Shown here piece after piece: positions 18,873-27,572 of a stretch of 50,514 bases of DNA. The DNA is from Candidatus Gastranaerophilales bacterium (lineage in GTDB: Bacteria > Cyanobacteriota > Vampirovibrionia > Gastranaerophilales > Gastranaerophilaceae): assembly GCA_944325095.1 (NCBI GenBank), contig CALUYV010000003.1:1-50514 (forward strand), given 5' to 3'. Every line of letters starts with the position of its first letter. Position 1 is the stretch's first letter. The position numbers were made by a program, and so were the translations under genes. The notes below the pieces were generated by a model. The model was not told where the DNA came from and made no database searches. It was given only the letters and a program-made list of their open reading frames with translations.

Positions 18873-19294
18873 TATCTGTTATTGGACAGCGCAAGCACTG
18901 TTCTTATAAAAACCTGCTTATCTCTGTCTGAATATTTTTCCATATTGTATTTTGAAGATTTTGTTTTTACATTAAAATATTTTTCAATCATACCTGTCTG
19001 CTCTTCTGCGGTGAACTCTTCCCAGTATGGAGTTTTTCGTATTTTGCTGATGATTTCTGTTTCAAGATCTTCAAGTTTGCTTTTTTTGAGGTTTTGTTCT
19101 TTTTCTTCAGTTTCTTCCAATATATTTGGAATGGCAACAGGTGTCTGAATTGAGGTGTTTTTCTGCTCAATTTTATCTTCAACCGGTTTTGAGATAAATT
19201 TAATATCTTTTTCTTCTAATTTCTGCTCGATTATCTCTTTCTGGTAAATATCTCTGTTTTCAAGTTTATTTTTAAATCTCTCCGCAAGTCCCAT
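18872..19294 (-). CDS. Unknown charged partner of the TadZ-like ATPase, 140 aa
   Basis: Lies 26 bp downstream of the TadZ-like gene on the same strand, so it is very likely co-transcribed. The protein begins MGLAERFKNKLENRDIYQKEIIEQKL. Its first ~80 residues are Lys/Glu-rich and probably disordered or coiled coil; the last ~60 residues look more folded (TPYWEEFTAEEQTGMIEKYF ... VFIRTVLALSNNR). There is no membrane segment and no recognised domain. An adaptor role with the ATPase is a guess based on operon structure. Confidence 0.78.
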   Translation of the reverse strand: MGLAERFKNKLENRDIYQKEIIEQKLEEKDIKFISKPVEDKIEQKNTSIQTPVAIPNILEETEEKEQNLKKSKLEDLETEIISKIRKTPYWEEFTAEEQTGMIEKYFNVKTKSSKYNMEKYSDRDKQVFIRTVLALSNNR

Positions 19295-19320
19295 TTTTCC
19301 CCCGAAATTTTTGTAAATTG

Positions 19321-20496
19321 TTACTGTTTTAAAATGTTTTCAAATTTCATTATCATATTTTGTTTGTACAGATTATCCGAAATTTTTTGTGCCAGTTCTT
19401 TATAACTCTGTGCAATATTTGTTGAACCGTTCAGGATACTGACCGGAATCCCTTTGTTTATAGCTGTCATAATTGCAAAATAATTGTTCGGTATTTTCCA
19501 GTAAATTTCTTTTGAAAGCACTTTTTCTACATCAGATTCTTTTATTTCATCATTTTCCATATACCGGTTAACGACAATTTGAGTTTTTTCTCTGTCGTAT
19601 CCGAGTTTTTCAAATAATTCAAGGCATCTTTGAGTGTTTCTTAATGCCGGCAGATTTGCAACTGTCACAAGCAGTATCAAATCGGAATTGTCAAGTGTTG
19701 TGATGTTTTTTGCATTGAAACTTGATTCCGCATCCACAATAATATATGAAAAAGTTTCTTTCAGTGTGTTAAACAGTTTTGTGATTTGTTTCGGCTGAAT
19801 GTTATCTGCCTGTTTGAAATACGGCGGATCAGCCAGTATATATAAGTTTGTGTTTTTGTATCTTTCCAGTGTGCTTAATAAAAAGGTTTCATTTATTTTT
19901 TCAATATTTTCAAGCATATATGAAATATTAAAAGACGGTTTGAGGTCTAAAAATGTTGTTATATCACCCATTTGAAAGTTCATATCAATGAGAGCTACAT
20001 TTTCTTTTGTTATTTTTGAAAGTTCAAGTGCAAGATTTGTGGCAAGAGATGTTTTCCCGATGCCTCCTTTATTTGAAAAAACGGAAATGATTTTGCATTT
20101 GTTAACTTTTTTGGGTTGTTCAAACCGGGTAATTATTTTGTTAAAGGCTTCAAAAAATTCATTTTTAATAATCGGAACAGGGATAAATTCTCTTGCTCCT
20201 GCCCGCATAATTTGAATAATCAAATCGACAGACGGGCTGTCTGCCAGAGCAAGGACTTTGCAATTTGCGCATCCGGAGGTTACTTTTAAAATTAAATCCA
20301 GTTTTTCCTGTTTATTTACAGATAAATCGACAATAAAAATCGTTTTCCCCGGAGTGTTTGATAAGATTTCCAGTATTTCAGAGTAACTGCCCGCAGATTC
20401 AAGCAATTCGACATTGTCAAACTCACTGATAAACAGTTTTAATACCTGTTCTGTAGAGTATTCATCAGAAAGAATTAGTGTGGAAATCTTTTGCAT
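19321..20496 (-). CDS. TadZ/CpaE-like ParA-type ATPase with receiver-like domain
   Basis: 391 aa from the ATG at 20496; a GTG two codons upstream (20502) is also possible. Residues ~1-125 resemble a response-regulator receiver fold (for example LILSDEYSTEQVLKLFI, IFIVDLSV, GAREFIPVPI), as in CpaE/TadZ. From ~135 follows a ParA/MinD ATPase: the deviant Walker A SNKGGIGKTSLATNLA with the signature lysine, NFQMGDITTFLDLKP, and YIIVDAESSFNA for Walker B. TadZ proteins localise the Tad/Flp-type pilus machinery at a cell pole. No other tad genes are in view, but pilT is 6 kb away. Its promoter is at 20517-20545. Confidence 0.85.
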   Translation of the reverse strand: MQKISTLILSDEYSTEQVLKLFISEFDNVELLESAGSYSEILEILSNTPGKTIFIVDLSVNKQEKLDLILKVTSGCANCKVLALADSPSVDLIIQIMRAGAREFIPVPIIKNEFFEAFNKIITRFEQPKKVNKCKIISVFSNKGGIGKTSLATNLALELSKITKENVALIDMNFQMGDITTFLDLKPSFNISYMLENIEKINETFLLSTLERYKNTNLYILADPPYFKQADNIQPKQITKLFNTLKETFSYIIVDAESSFNAKNITTLDNSDLILLVTVANLPALRNTQRCLELFEKLGYDREKTQIVVNRYMENDEIKESDVEKVLSKEIYWKIPNNYFAIMTAINKGIPVSILNGSTNIAQSYKELAQKISDNLYKQNMIMKFENILKQ

Positions 20497-20516
20497 AAAC
20501 ACTTACCTCTATTGTG

Positions 20517-20545
20517 ATTATAGCATGTATCCCGGGGTTGTGCAA
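20517..20545 (-). promoter_or_regulatory. Promoter of the TadZ-like operon
   Basis: On the minus strand TTGCAC (20545-20540), a 17-bp spacer and a perfect TATAAT (20522-20517) lie just upstream of the TadZ-like gene. GAGGT follows as the ribosome site in a leader of roughly 14 nt. Confidence 0.75.
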
Positions 20546-20556
20546 TTGTAAAATAT

Positions 20557-20732
20557 AAAAAGCCCGATACAGGTGGATTTTGTTACCTGCTTGGCTCGCA
20601 GGTGGGTGAGAACCCTGACTAATCCGTTTCCCGCTGGCGATATAAATATCGGCGGGTATACTTCAATGCCAACGGAGTTAACTCTCCCTATTTATATAAA
20701 TGTAGGAACAAAATTAACACCCGTACGGACTT
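20557..20732 (-). ncRNA. Structured RNA of about 176 nt, 6S RNA-like
   Basis: The two ends form a long closing stem: AAGUCCG-UAC-GGGUG and UUUUGUU at the 5' side pair with AACAAAA, CACCUGUA and CGGGCUU at the 3' side, with small internal loops. Just inside the 3' arm is a separate 6-bp hairpin (ACCUGC / GCAGGU, loop GAGCCAA). The centre holds a stem (CCCGC-CGAUAU / AUAUCG-CCA-GCGGG). A rod with a small hairpin on the 3' side of a central bubble and a length near 180 nt matches the general plan of 6S RNA (SsrS), which binds RNA polymerase holoenzyme. A promoter sits exactly upstream and a T-run follows. The strand is set by these. No database match was possible, so another RNA class remains open. 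Confidence 0.55.
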
Positions 20733-20738
20733 ATATAT

Positions 20739-20767
20739 AGTTTAACATGTTTTTTCAGGTATTGCAA
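20739..20767 (-). promoter_or_regulatory. Promoter of the structured RNA
   Basis: Minus-strand TTGCAA (20767-20762), 17-bp spacer, TAAACT (20744-20739); 7 nt later is the A at 20732 that opens the RNA's closing stem. The -35 box directly abuts the stop codon of the 697-aa gene. Confidence 0.55.
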
Positions 20768-22861
20768 TTACCCGAGTGATGCCAGTGTTTCATTTATATA
20801 TTTTTCGGTCATATCTGCTTCTGCAAGAGCCTGATTTGCCGGAGTTAAGTCAGGGCCTGTTATTTTGGCAGGTTCAGGACTTGGAATATAGTGTCTTTCA
20901 GGTGCCGGTTTTTTGAATTTGTTATTATTATCCGGCTGAACTTTGCATTCAGGTGACGGGATGTATGTTCTGATTACAGGTTTTTGTCCGTTTGCAGCCA
21001 TTTTTATAAGGTTTGTATCGCTTTTGTAATCTTGAGGGTTTCTATGTAATGGCTGCTGTATCGGCTGTGCCGGCTGCTGTCCTTTGAATGTCTGCTCCTG
21101 AGTATTTTGTGCGGTTGTTTCATTTTGCGGAGTTTCTTCTTCCTCATCAAGTACGGAATGCGTAGGACGTCCGAATATCTTGTGGGTAGCCGTTGTTGTT
21201 AATTTTACAAGGAACGGAGTTACTACCGCCATCGGGATTAAGAATCTCATTGGAACACCGATAAGGTTTTTGTTTGCTATTCTTCTTAGCCAGTTCATAT
21301 TAAATTTATTTTTTGATCTGTAAAATGCATTTGATTCATTACCAGTATTTATGAAACATCCGATTTTTTGCAGAAGTTTGGTTATAGGGTTTTTAATATT
21401 TTTAGTTCCGAGATATTCTCTGTTTAATTCTTTTACTGCCTGTTTCCATTCTTTTTTGCTGTTAAATTCTTTAGCAAGAGTTCTTGCATCGAGTGCTTTT
21501 TTTGCTTCTCTGTACGCTTCAACTTCTTTGGCATCTTTTAATCCTGCATATTTAAATCCGCCGACTTTGTGCATTGCCAGAATTCCGGCTGTCATACCGA
21601 TAAAGTAAGTGAAGTCATTTACGCAGCGTTCCATAAAGGTTTTTACACGTTCGCCTTTTGCTTTAATTGTGTTATATAAAATGTCGGCTAAGATACCTGC
21701 TTGAAGTGCAACACCTAATTTACCGCCTGCAAATCTGTTAGTACCGCCTTCTAATATCCAGCTTAATGCTTTCGGGAGCATTCTGCCGAGTGTTGTTTTA
21801 TTGCCTTTTCCTAATGTAACTTTGAATTTGTTTAAATATTCGCTGAATTGTACCCTTCTTCCGAAAAGGTGTGATCTTACTTTTCCGAAAGTTGTTGTAT
21901 TGTTTCTCCAGAGGGAAACATGTTTCAGGTGCGGATCTTTTGAAGCGTTTTCAAACATATCCATAATTTTTTGAGGATTATCAATGAATTTGCCTTTTAA
22001 TGCTTCAAATTCTGCTTTTCCGCTTAAACCGAGTTTTTTTGCTTTTATATCAACTGCCATTTCTTTTAACTGGTTCAAGTCGGTAATGTTTTCTATTTGC
22101 TGGCACAATGCTTTATCTGCACCTAATAATTCAATTTCTTTTCTCTGAATTTTTAGTGCTCTGTTAAGTGCTGTTTCGCCTTTTAAACTTTCTTTGAATG
22201 CGTTAATCTCGTTCTGCGGCATGCCGTATTGTTCAAGTTTTTGTATATAATCTACTTTTCCGCCGAAGCCCATACCGAGAATTGAATATTTGTCATTATC
22301 AACAATAGGTTTCAGGAACGATTCCAGAACCTGCTCAGCATCCATACATAAGAACCCTAAAGGCCCTTTTGCCGGGGCTTTTACATAAGACCATTCCGGT
22401 CTGGTTGAATGGTGCATAAGAGAGTTAACTATTTTACTTTTTGTGGATAATTTTTCAAGTTGATTTTTTGTAAAATCTATTGTTGATTGAAGTGCTCTTC
22501 CGACCCAGGTTTTTTCACAGAATTTGTCACCGAGATTTCCCAGTTTGCCATAGATTGTATTTGCATATTCTCCGCCGCTTTTGTAGTTTAATTTCTCCAT
22601 ACCCTGAGAGATTCCGTACCATGCAGCGGTACCGAGTGCTGCAACCGCAAGAGGGTTGTTATCCTGTGAGGCTCTTGCTCTGTTGGCAAGATATGAATTA
22701 TCAACGGATTGTTTTATTGCTTCTTTATCAACATTTCCGCCCTGCATTGCAGTTTGGTTTGTGTATTGATACTGCGGAACTGCTCCGTTTTGCTGGAAAT
22801 TTATATTCTTCCTGTTTTCTAACACCGGAATATTGACACCATTAATAGATTGACTTGACAT
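20768..22861 (-). CDS. Large unknown protein, 697 aa, with C-terminal YIPSPE repeats
   Basis: I do not recognise this family. The N-terminus is polar and Gln/Asn-rich (MSSQSINGVNIPVLENRKN...). Two moderately hydrophobic patches (NPLAVAALGTAAWYGIS near residue 70 and FTYFIGMTAGILAMH near 415) and another near 560 (GVPMRFLIPMAVVTPFLVKL) may associate with membrane. The middle is helical and basic. After residue ~590 the chain is disordered and Pro/Gln-rich, with an FKG motif (QTFKGQQ) and two copies of YIPSPE about 32 residues apart, which look like short linear binding motifs. AAGGAA precedes the ATG with long spacing. The RNA gene lies directly downstream. Confidence 0.8.
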   Translation of the reverse strand: MSSQSINGVNIPVLENRKNINFQQNGAVPQYQYTNQTAMQGGNVDKEAIKQSVDNSYLANRARASQDNNPLAVAALGTAAWYGISQGMEKLNYKSGGEYANTIYGKLGNLGDKFCEKTWVGRALQSTIDFTKNQLEKLSTKSKIVNSLMHHSTRPEWSYVKAPAKGPLGFLCMDAEQVLESFLKPIVDNDKYSILGMGFGGKVDYIQKLEQYGMPQNEINAFKESLKGETALNRALKIQRKEIELLGADKALCQQIENITDLNQLKEMAVDIKAKKLGLSGKAEFEALKGKFIDNPQKIMDMFENASKDPHLKHVSLWRNNTTTFGKVRSHLFGRRVQFSEYLNKFKVTLGKGNKTTLGRMLPKALSWILEGGTNRFAGGKLGVALQAGILADILYNTIKAKGERVKTFMERCVNDFTYFIGMTAGILAMHKVGGFKYAGLKDAKEVEAYREAKKALDARTLAKEFNSKKEWKQAVKELNREYLGTKNIKNPITKLLQKIGCFINTGNESNAFYRSKNKFNMNWLRRIANKNLIGVPMRFLIPMAVVTPFLVKLTTTATHKIFGRPTHSVLDEEEETPQNETTAQNTQEQTFKGQQPAQPIQQPLHRNPQDYKSDTNLIKMAANGQKPVIRTYIPSPECKVQPDNNNKFKKPAPERHYIPSPEPAKITGPDLTPANQALAEADMTEKYINETLASLG

Positions 22862-22971
22862 AAATAAATATTTCCTTTTCCCTACATTATTATAAAAACA
22901 TGTGAATTTGAAAAGTTGCTAAATGTTAAAAAATATTAACAAAATTCTAATCCGTTTTTATTTGTTTTAAC

Positions 22972-23000
22972 TTGACCTCGTTTTAATAAAGTGTAATAAT
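22972..23000 (+). promoter_or_regulatory. Promoter of the ABC permease genes, leaderless arrangement
   Basis: TTGACC (22972-22977), a 17-bp spacer and AATAAT (22995-23000) are followed by 6 nt and the ATG at 23007. The transcript is predicted to begin at the start codon itself. Confidence 0.6.
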
Positions 23001-23006
23001 TTGTTT

Positions 23007-23879
23007 ATGTTTAAGTATTATGGAAAAATTGCGCCGTATTTGTTTTTATTGCCTGCATGTGTAGTTCTGGTAATATTTTTCTTTATTCCGTTTTTTCAGA
23101 CTATTGTTTTAAGTTTTCAGGATTATTCAAATAATATTTATAATCCTGACTGGAGCGGGATAGCAAATTATATTGAAATATTTAAAAATCCTGTTTTTTA
23201 TAAAGTTATGCTGAATACTTTTATTTATCTTATTGCGGCAGTTCCTGTTCTGGCTGTTGTTCCGCTGTTTCTTGCAATTTTGATAAATCAAAAAATCAGA
23301 GGCATTACATTATATAAAATTCTTATTTATCTTCCGGTTATTGTTTCTATTGTAGTTGCAGCGATTGCTTTCAAGTGGCTGTATGCTGATCAGGGCGTGT
23401 TGAATTATATATTAAATGTTTTGCATATAAAATCTATCGGCTGGCTGACTGATTCAAACTATGCAATATATTCAGTTATTATTTTAACGATATGGAAAGG
23501 TATCGGTTATTATATGATGATTTATCTGGCTGCTTTGATGAGTGTGCCAAAAGAGTTGTATGAGGCCTGTGATATTGACGGTGCCGGTTTTTTACGCAAA
23601 CATCTTACTGTTACGGTTCCGCATATTATGCCTGTTATTGCTCTTGTTACAACAATCAGTTCAATTTCTGCCATGAAAATTTTTGCGGAAATTTATGTTA
23701 TGACAAAAGGCGGGCCGTTAAATTCAACAAAGACAATCGTTTATTATATTTATGAAAAAGCCTTTGAAAATCTTGAGTTGGGATATGCTTCCGCAATGTC
23801 GGTTATTTTGCTTGTTGTTGTTATGGTGTTTTCAATGATTAATATTTTCTGTTTTGAAAGGAATAAGTATCAACTATGA
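23007..23879 (+). CDS. ABC sugar transporter permease, MalF/UgpA type
   Basis: 290 aa from the ATG at 23007 (an in-frame TTG at 23001 is possible). It has about six membrane helices, starting with APYLFLLPACVVLVIFFFIPFF, typical of carbohydrate-uptake CUT1 permeases. The cytoplasmic EAA loop is clear: KELYEACDIDGAGFLRKHLTVTVPHIMPV, where the ATPase docks. There is no SD; the promoter suggests leaderless translation. The stop overlaps the next permease's start (ATGA). The solute-binding protein and ATPase are absent here, so they must be elsewhere, perhaps shared with other systems. The substrate is undetermined. Confidence 0.9.
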   Translation: MFKYYGKIAPYLFLLPACVVLVIFFFIPFFQTIVLSFQDYSNNIYNPDWSGIANYIEIFKNPVFYKVMLNTFIYLIAAVPVLAVVPLFLAILINQKIRGITLYKILIYLPVIVSIVVAAIAFKWLYADQGVLNYILNVLHIKSIGWLTDSNYAIYSVIILTIWKGIGYYMMIYLAALMSVPKELYEACDIDGAGFLRKHLTVTVPHIMPVIALVTTISSISAMKIFAEIYVMTKGGPLNSTKTIVYYIYEKAFENLELGYASAMSVILLVVVMVFSMINIFCFERNKYQL

Positions 23880-24721
23880 TTAAAAAAATGTTGAAAAGTG
23901 TTTCTATTCATTCGGTATTGATTTTTACATCATTATTATCAATATTCCCTTTTATATGGCTTTTATCGACATCTTTAAAGGGTAACAGTGAAAACATATT
24001 TGCGTATCCGCCGGCTATTATTCCTAAAGAATTTACTTTTGCAAATTACACAGGTGTATGGCACAGAGTTGATTTAATGAGATATTTTATAAACAGTATG
24101 GTTGTAGCAGGCGGAACAGTTTTGCTGAATTTGATTTTATCTGCTCTTGCCGGTTATCCTCTTGCAAGAATGGAATTTAAAGGGAAAAAGATTGCATTTT
24201 TTGCTATACTGGCAACAATAATGGTTCCGTTTCAGGCAATAATGCTTCCTGTTTATCTTATAACATTAAAACTTCGTCTTGTTGACGGGGTAAGTGATGC
24301 TGCGGGGTTTGTTGGCTTAATTATGCCGTTTGCGGTTAATGCTTTTGGTATTTTTCTTATGCGTCAGGCATTTATGGCGATTCCGAGAGAAATGGAAGAG
24401 GCTGCTATTGTTGACGGATGCAATGTTTTTCAGGTGTTCTGGAAAGTCCTGCTCCCTATGGTTAAGCCATCGCTTGCCGTTCTTGCGATATTTACATTTA
24501 TCGGCTCGTGGGGGGAATTTTTATGGCCGAGTATAATTTTAACAAAAGAATCAATGTTTACACTTCCTGTCGGTATTAACAATTTACAGGGTATGTTTTC
24601 TTCTAACTGGAGGTATATTGCTGCAGGTTCTATAATATCCACAATCCCGATTATTATATTTTTCCTTGCAATGCAGAAGTATTTTATTGCCGGCGAAAAC
24701 GAAGGTGCCGTTAAGGGGTAA
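23876..24721 (+). CDS. ABC sugar transporter permease, MalG/UgpE type
   Basis: 281 aa. Partner of the preceding permease; the start overlaps its stop by 4 bp (ATGA), giving translational coupling. About six helices follow the N-terminal IHSVLIFTSLLSIFPFIWLLSTSLKG typical of MalG. The conserved FANYTGVW, the hydrophobic core and the EAA loop EMEEAAIVDGCNVFQVFWKVLLPMVKPSL are present. The C-terminus ends at FLAMQKYFIAGENEGAVKG, where the usual MalG-family ending QRYFVxGLxxGAVKG is recognisable. Together the two form the heterodimeric membrane channel of a CUT1 importer. Confidence 0.92.
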   Translation: MIKKMLKSVSIHSVLIFTSLLSIFPFIWLLSTSLKGNSENIFAYPPAIIPKEFTFANYTGVWHRVDLMRYFINSMVVAGGTVLLNLILSALAGYPLARMEFKGKKIAFFAILATIMVPFQAIMLPVYLITLKLRLVDGVSDAAGFVGLIMPFAVNAFGIFLMRQAFMAIPREMEEAAIVDGCNVFQVFWKVLLPMVKPSLAVLAIFTFIGSWGEFLWPSIILTKESMFTLPVGINNLQGMFSSNWRYIAAGSIISTIPIIIFFLAMQKYFIAGENEGAVKG

Positions 24722-24791
24722 AGAAAATCATATAAAAAATGTATAGATAAATTTCCCATTATTGATTAATATCTTTATAAAGGGGAGAATT

Positions 24792-25820
24792 ATGGGCACA
24801 TTAACTATACGGGAAAAATTAGAAAAACGGGAATTGGAATATTTGAGTGAATTTGCGACAAAGTCTGTTAATTCAAAAGGAAGAAAAATTCCTGAAGAAC
24901 AGTCCGATTTGCGCACAGATTTCCAGCGTGATAGGGATAGAATATTGCATTCAAAGGCTTTCAGACGGTTGAAACACAAAACTCAGGTGTTTTTATCTCC
25001 GTTTGATGACCATTTCAGAACCCGTTTAACTCACACTCTGGAAGTTTCGCAAATTGCCAGAACGATATCGAGGGCACTGGATTTGAATGAAGATTTAACA
25101 GAAGCAATTGCTCTCGGGCACGATTTGGGGCATACCCCTTTCGGACATTGCGGCGAAAGTGTGCTGGATGAATTGAATGAAGAGGGGTTTCACCATAACC
25201 TTCAAAGTGTTCGTGTTGTTGAGGTTCTTGAAAAATTAAACCTGTGTCAGGAAACCATTGACGGTATAAGAACCCACTCCTGGGGGTACACTCCGACAAC
25301 CCCTGAAGGTAAAGTTGTTCAACTGGCAGATAAAATTGCTTATATAAACCACGATATAGAAGATTCAATAAGAGCCGGTGTAATTTCCCAGAGTGATTTG
25401 CCAAAAGACTGTATTGAGTATTTTTCTCCAAGGCAGAGCAGACGCTTAAATAAAATGATTACTGAAATTGTTAATAACTCCATTGGCAAATCTGAGATTT
25501 CCATGAGTGAAGAAGCCTGGGGTTATACTACAAAACTCAGAACCTGGATGTTTGAAAATGTTTACAGTGAAAAATCTACTGCTAAAGTTGAAGAGAAAAA
25601 AGCAAAACGGGTAATAAGAGAGTTGTTTTTCCTGTATTATGATACATTGAAGCCGATTTGTTCCGAGGATAAGACTGTCCGTATTGTTACGGATTATATT
25701 TCCGGCATGACAGACCGGTATGCAATTGAAAGATTTAAGCATAATTTTGTTCCGGTCGGGCTGAAATGCGGAGTGGGTGAAGATAATTTGTTTAAACTCG
25801 TGAACGAAACTCCGTATTGA
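24792..25820 (+). CDS. dgt: dGTP triphosphohydrolase-like HD-domain protein
   Basis: 342 aa from the ATG at 24792, 4 nt after AGGGGAG (24781-24787); an upstream in-frame TTG (24762) is rejected. These enzymes hydrolyse dGTP or other dNTPs to the nucleoside and triphosphate. The N-terminal DLRTDFQRDRDRILHSKAFRRLKHKTQVF and the metal site H...HD...D are present: RLTHTLEVSQIAR, ALGHDLGHTPFGHCGE and DKIAYINHDIEDSIR. The shorter length than E. coli Dgt (about 505 aa) fits the type 2 (dGTPase-like) subfamily, whose dNTP preference varies. It may be co-transcribed with the Xer gene 31 bp downstream. Confidence 0.9.
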   Translation: MGTLTIREKLEKRELEYLSEFATKSVNSKGRKIPEEQSDLRTDFQRDRDRILHSKAFRRLKHKTQVFLSPFDDHFRTRLTHTLEVSQIARTISRALDLNEDLTEAIALGHDLGHTPFGHCGESVLDELNEEGFHHNLQSVRVVEVLEKLNLCQETIDGIRTHSWGYTPTTPEGKVVQLADKIAYINHDIEDSIRAGVISQSDLPKDCIEYFSPRQSRRLNKMITEIVNNSIGKSEISMSEEAWGYTTKLRTWMFENVYSEKSTAKVEEKKAKRVIRELFFLYYDTLKPICSEDKTVRIVTDYISGMTDRYAIERFKHNFVPVGLKCGVGEDNLFKLVNETPY

Positions 25821-25851
25821 TTTTCGTATTAAAAGAGGTGAAGTCTGTTTT

Positions 25852-26727
25852 ATGAATATTCAATTCATTTCAGAATATTTAGAATATCTGGAGATTGAAA
25901 AAGGGCTTTCTCCAAACACCCTGGAAGCCTATAAACGGGATTTGACTTTTTTTATTGATTTTTGCACATCGAGAAACGAAAATGAAATTACCGATATAAA
26001 ACGAAATGATATAACATCTTATCTTATGAAACTCAAGGAAGAACATTATACATCAGCCAGTGTTACAAGAAAACTTGCTTCGCTGCGCGGGTTTTTCAAA
26101 TGGTTCTGCGCAAATGAATACGGTTCCAACAACCCTGTTCAGACTCTTGAGCAGCCTAAACTGCCGAAGCATCTGCCAAAGGTTATGACAGTTGAAGATT
26201 TAAATAGTATTATCAATTCAAATCTTGATGTTCTTCAATCTCTTGTGGTTGAATTGCTGTACGGCTGCGGATTGCGGGTTTCCGAACTCGTTAACTTAAA
26301 TATGAATGATATAGATATAAAATCAAAATATGTGCGCTGCTGCGGCAAAGGCTCAAAGGAACGGCTTATTCCTTTTGGTGAAAAAGCAAAAGAGGCATTG
26401 AAAAAATATTTTAAATCCAGAGATTTGATTGTATTACAAAACCATCTGGAAAAAAATAAAAAGTTATTGCTGAAAACTAACGGTAAATCTCTCACCCGTC
26501 AGGATGTGTATAATTTTATAAGAAAGCAGGGCGAAAAGATTAATAAACATATTACTCCTCATACTCTGCGGCATAGTTTTGCTACTCATCTGCTTGAAAA
26601 CGGTGCGGATTTGAGAGTTGTTCAGGAACTTTTGGGTCATAGTGATGTTTCTACAACCCAGTTATATACCCATATAACAAAGAAACGGCTTAAAGAAGTA
26701 TATTTTGCAATAAACAATGACTCGTGA
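25852..26727 (+). CDS. xerD: Tyrosine recombinase, XerC/XerD type
   Basis: 291 aa. Xer recombinases resolve chromosome dimers at dif near division. The N-terminal SAM-like domain (FISEYLEYLEIEKGLSPNTLEAYKRDL) precedes the catalytic domain. All active-site residues are visible: Arg in YGCGLRVSEL, Lys in GKGSKERLIPFG, the HxxR of TPHTLRHSFATHLLE, His in LGHSDVSTTQ and the nucleophile Tyr in LYTHI. The ending TKKRLKEVY favours the housekeeping Xer group over phage integrases. XerC versus XerD cannot be decided by eye, and the organism may use a single enzyme. AAGAGGTG precedes the ATG at somewhat long spacing. Confidence 0.9.
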   Translation: MNIQFISEYLEYLEIEKGLSPNTLEAYKRDLTFFIDFCTSRNENEITDIKRNDITSYLMKLKEEHYTSASVTRKLASLRGFFKWFCANEYGSNNPVQTLEQPKLPKHLPKVMTVEDLNSIINSNLDVLQSLVVELLYGCGLRVSELVNLNMNDIDIKSKYVRCCGKGSKERLIPFGEKAKEALKKYFKSRDLIVLQNHLEKNKKLLLKTNGKSLTRQDVYNFIRKQGEKINKHITPHTLRHSFATHLLENGADLRVVQELLGHSDVSTTQLYTHITKKRLKEVYFAINNDS

Positions 26728-26739
26728 TAATATGAAATT

Positions 26740-27459
26740 ATGCTAAAGGTTTTTATATCAGGGCTGGAAAAACAGACGGGTAAAACTATTGTTACTGCGG
26801 GACTTGCAGCAACAATGCAAAGTCTGTCTTATTCTACCGCAGTTTATAAGCCTATCCAGACAAATGCCGAAACTCTCCACGGGTTTAAAACATCTCCTGA
26901 TTTAACCGTTATTAAAAAATTTGATCCGAATATTTCAACGGATTCCACTTATGTATTGAAAAGTCCGGCTCCGCCTTTTATAAGTTCCTATGAAGATAAT
27001 GTGAAAATTGATGTAAATAATATTTATAATGATTTTCTGGCATCTGATAAAAATTCCGATTGTCTTATCGTTGAAGGCGCAAACAGTATAGCGGCACCTA
27101 TTGCAGAGCATTTTACTGAAATTAATCTTGTGAAGGCTTTGAATATCCCGCTTGTTCTTGTAATAAATCCTAAAATGATTTCTATTGAAAGGGCAATAAC
27201 CGGTATAAATTATATTCAATCATATAAATGCAGGTTTCTCGGTGTGATATTGAATAAATACGATGAGAATTCTGAAAATCTTGAAGAAAAGTATTACCCG
27301 CAGATATTGAAAGAGTTTGTTCCGGTGAAAATTTTGGGAGTTATTCCGGATTATGACAAAATACCGAGTTTTTCTCCGGAGTTACTGATTTCTGATGTCT
27401 TAAACCATGTTAATATTGAAGAAATTTTCGGGCTGAAAATAGCAAAATTAAATAATTAA
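26740..27459 (+). CDS. bioD: Dethiobiotin synthetase-like ATPase (BioD family)
   Basis: 239 aa. BioD closes the ureido ring of dethiobiotin from DAPA, CO2 and ATP. The P-loop reads GLEKQTGKTIVTAGLA (usual GTDTGVGKT), followed by YKPIQTN, SPAPPFISS (usual PAAPHLA) and LIVEGANSIAAPI (usual VEGAGG), so the fold and order match BioD. The P-loop differs from the standard form and no other biotin gene is near, so it could instead be a BioD-like domain protein of other function, such as the N-terminal domain type found in phosphotransacetylases. It starts 12 bp after the Xer stop without an SD, probably read in the same transcript. Confidence 0.7.
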   Translation: MLKVFISGLEKQTGKTIVTAGLAATMQSLSYSTAVYKPIQTNAETLHGFKTSPDLTVIKKFDPNISTDSTYVLKSPAPPFISSYEDNVKIDVNNIYNDFLASDKNSDCLIVEGANSIAAPIAEHFTEINLVKALNIPLVLVINPKMISIERAITGINYIQSYKCRFLGVILNKYDENSENLEEKYYPQILKEFVPVKILGVIPDYDKIPSFSPELLISDVLNHVNIEEIFGLKIAKLNN

Positions 27460-27572
27460 TCCATATTTCACCCTGTTGAGTGATAGTCCTTTAATCAAAG
27501 TCTGCTATTTTCATCTTTTTAAATGATGTCTATTTTTAAGGATATTATAAAATTATAATGTGAAAGGAAACT

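Noticed and set aside
20557-20732. Riboswitch or leader of the TadZ-like gene
   Set aside because: A separate perfect promoter (20517-20545) lies between this RNA and the TadZ-like gene, and the RNA has its own T-rich end.
25852-26727. Phage or island integrase
   Set aside because: The sequence has housekeeping Xer features and lies among core genes; no att repeats, tRNA or phage genes are adjacent.
26740-27459. Part of a biotin operon
   Set aside because: Only a BioD-like protein is present; bioA, bioB and bioF are absent and the P-loop is atypical.
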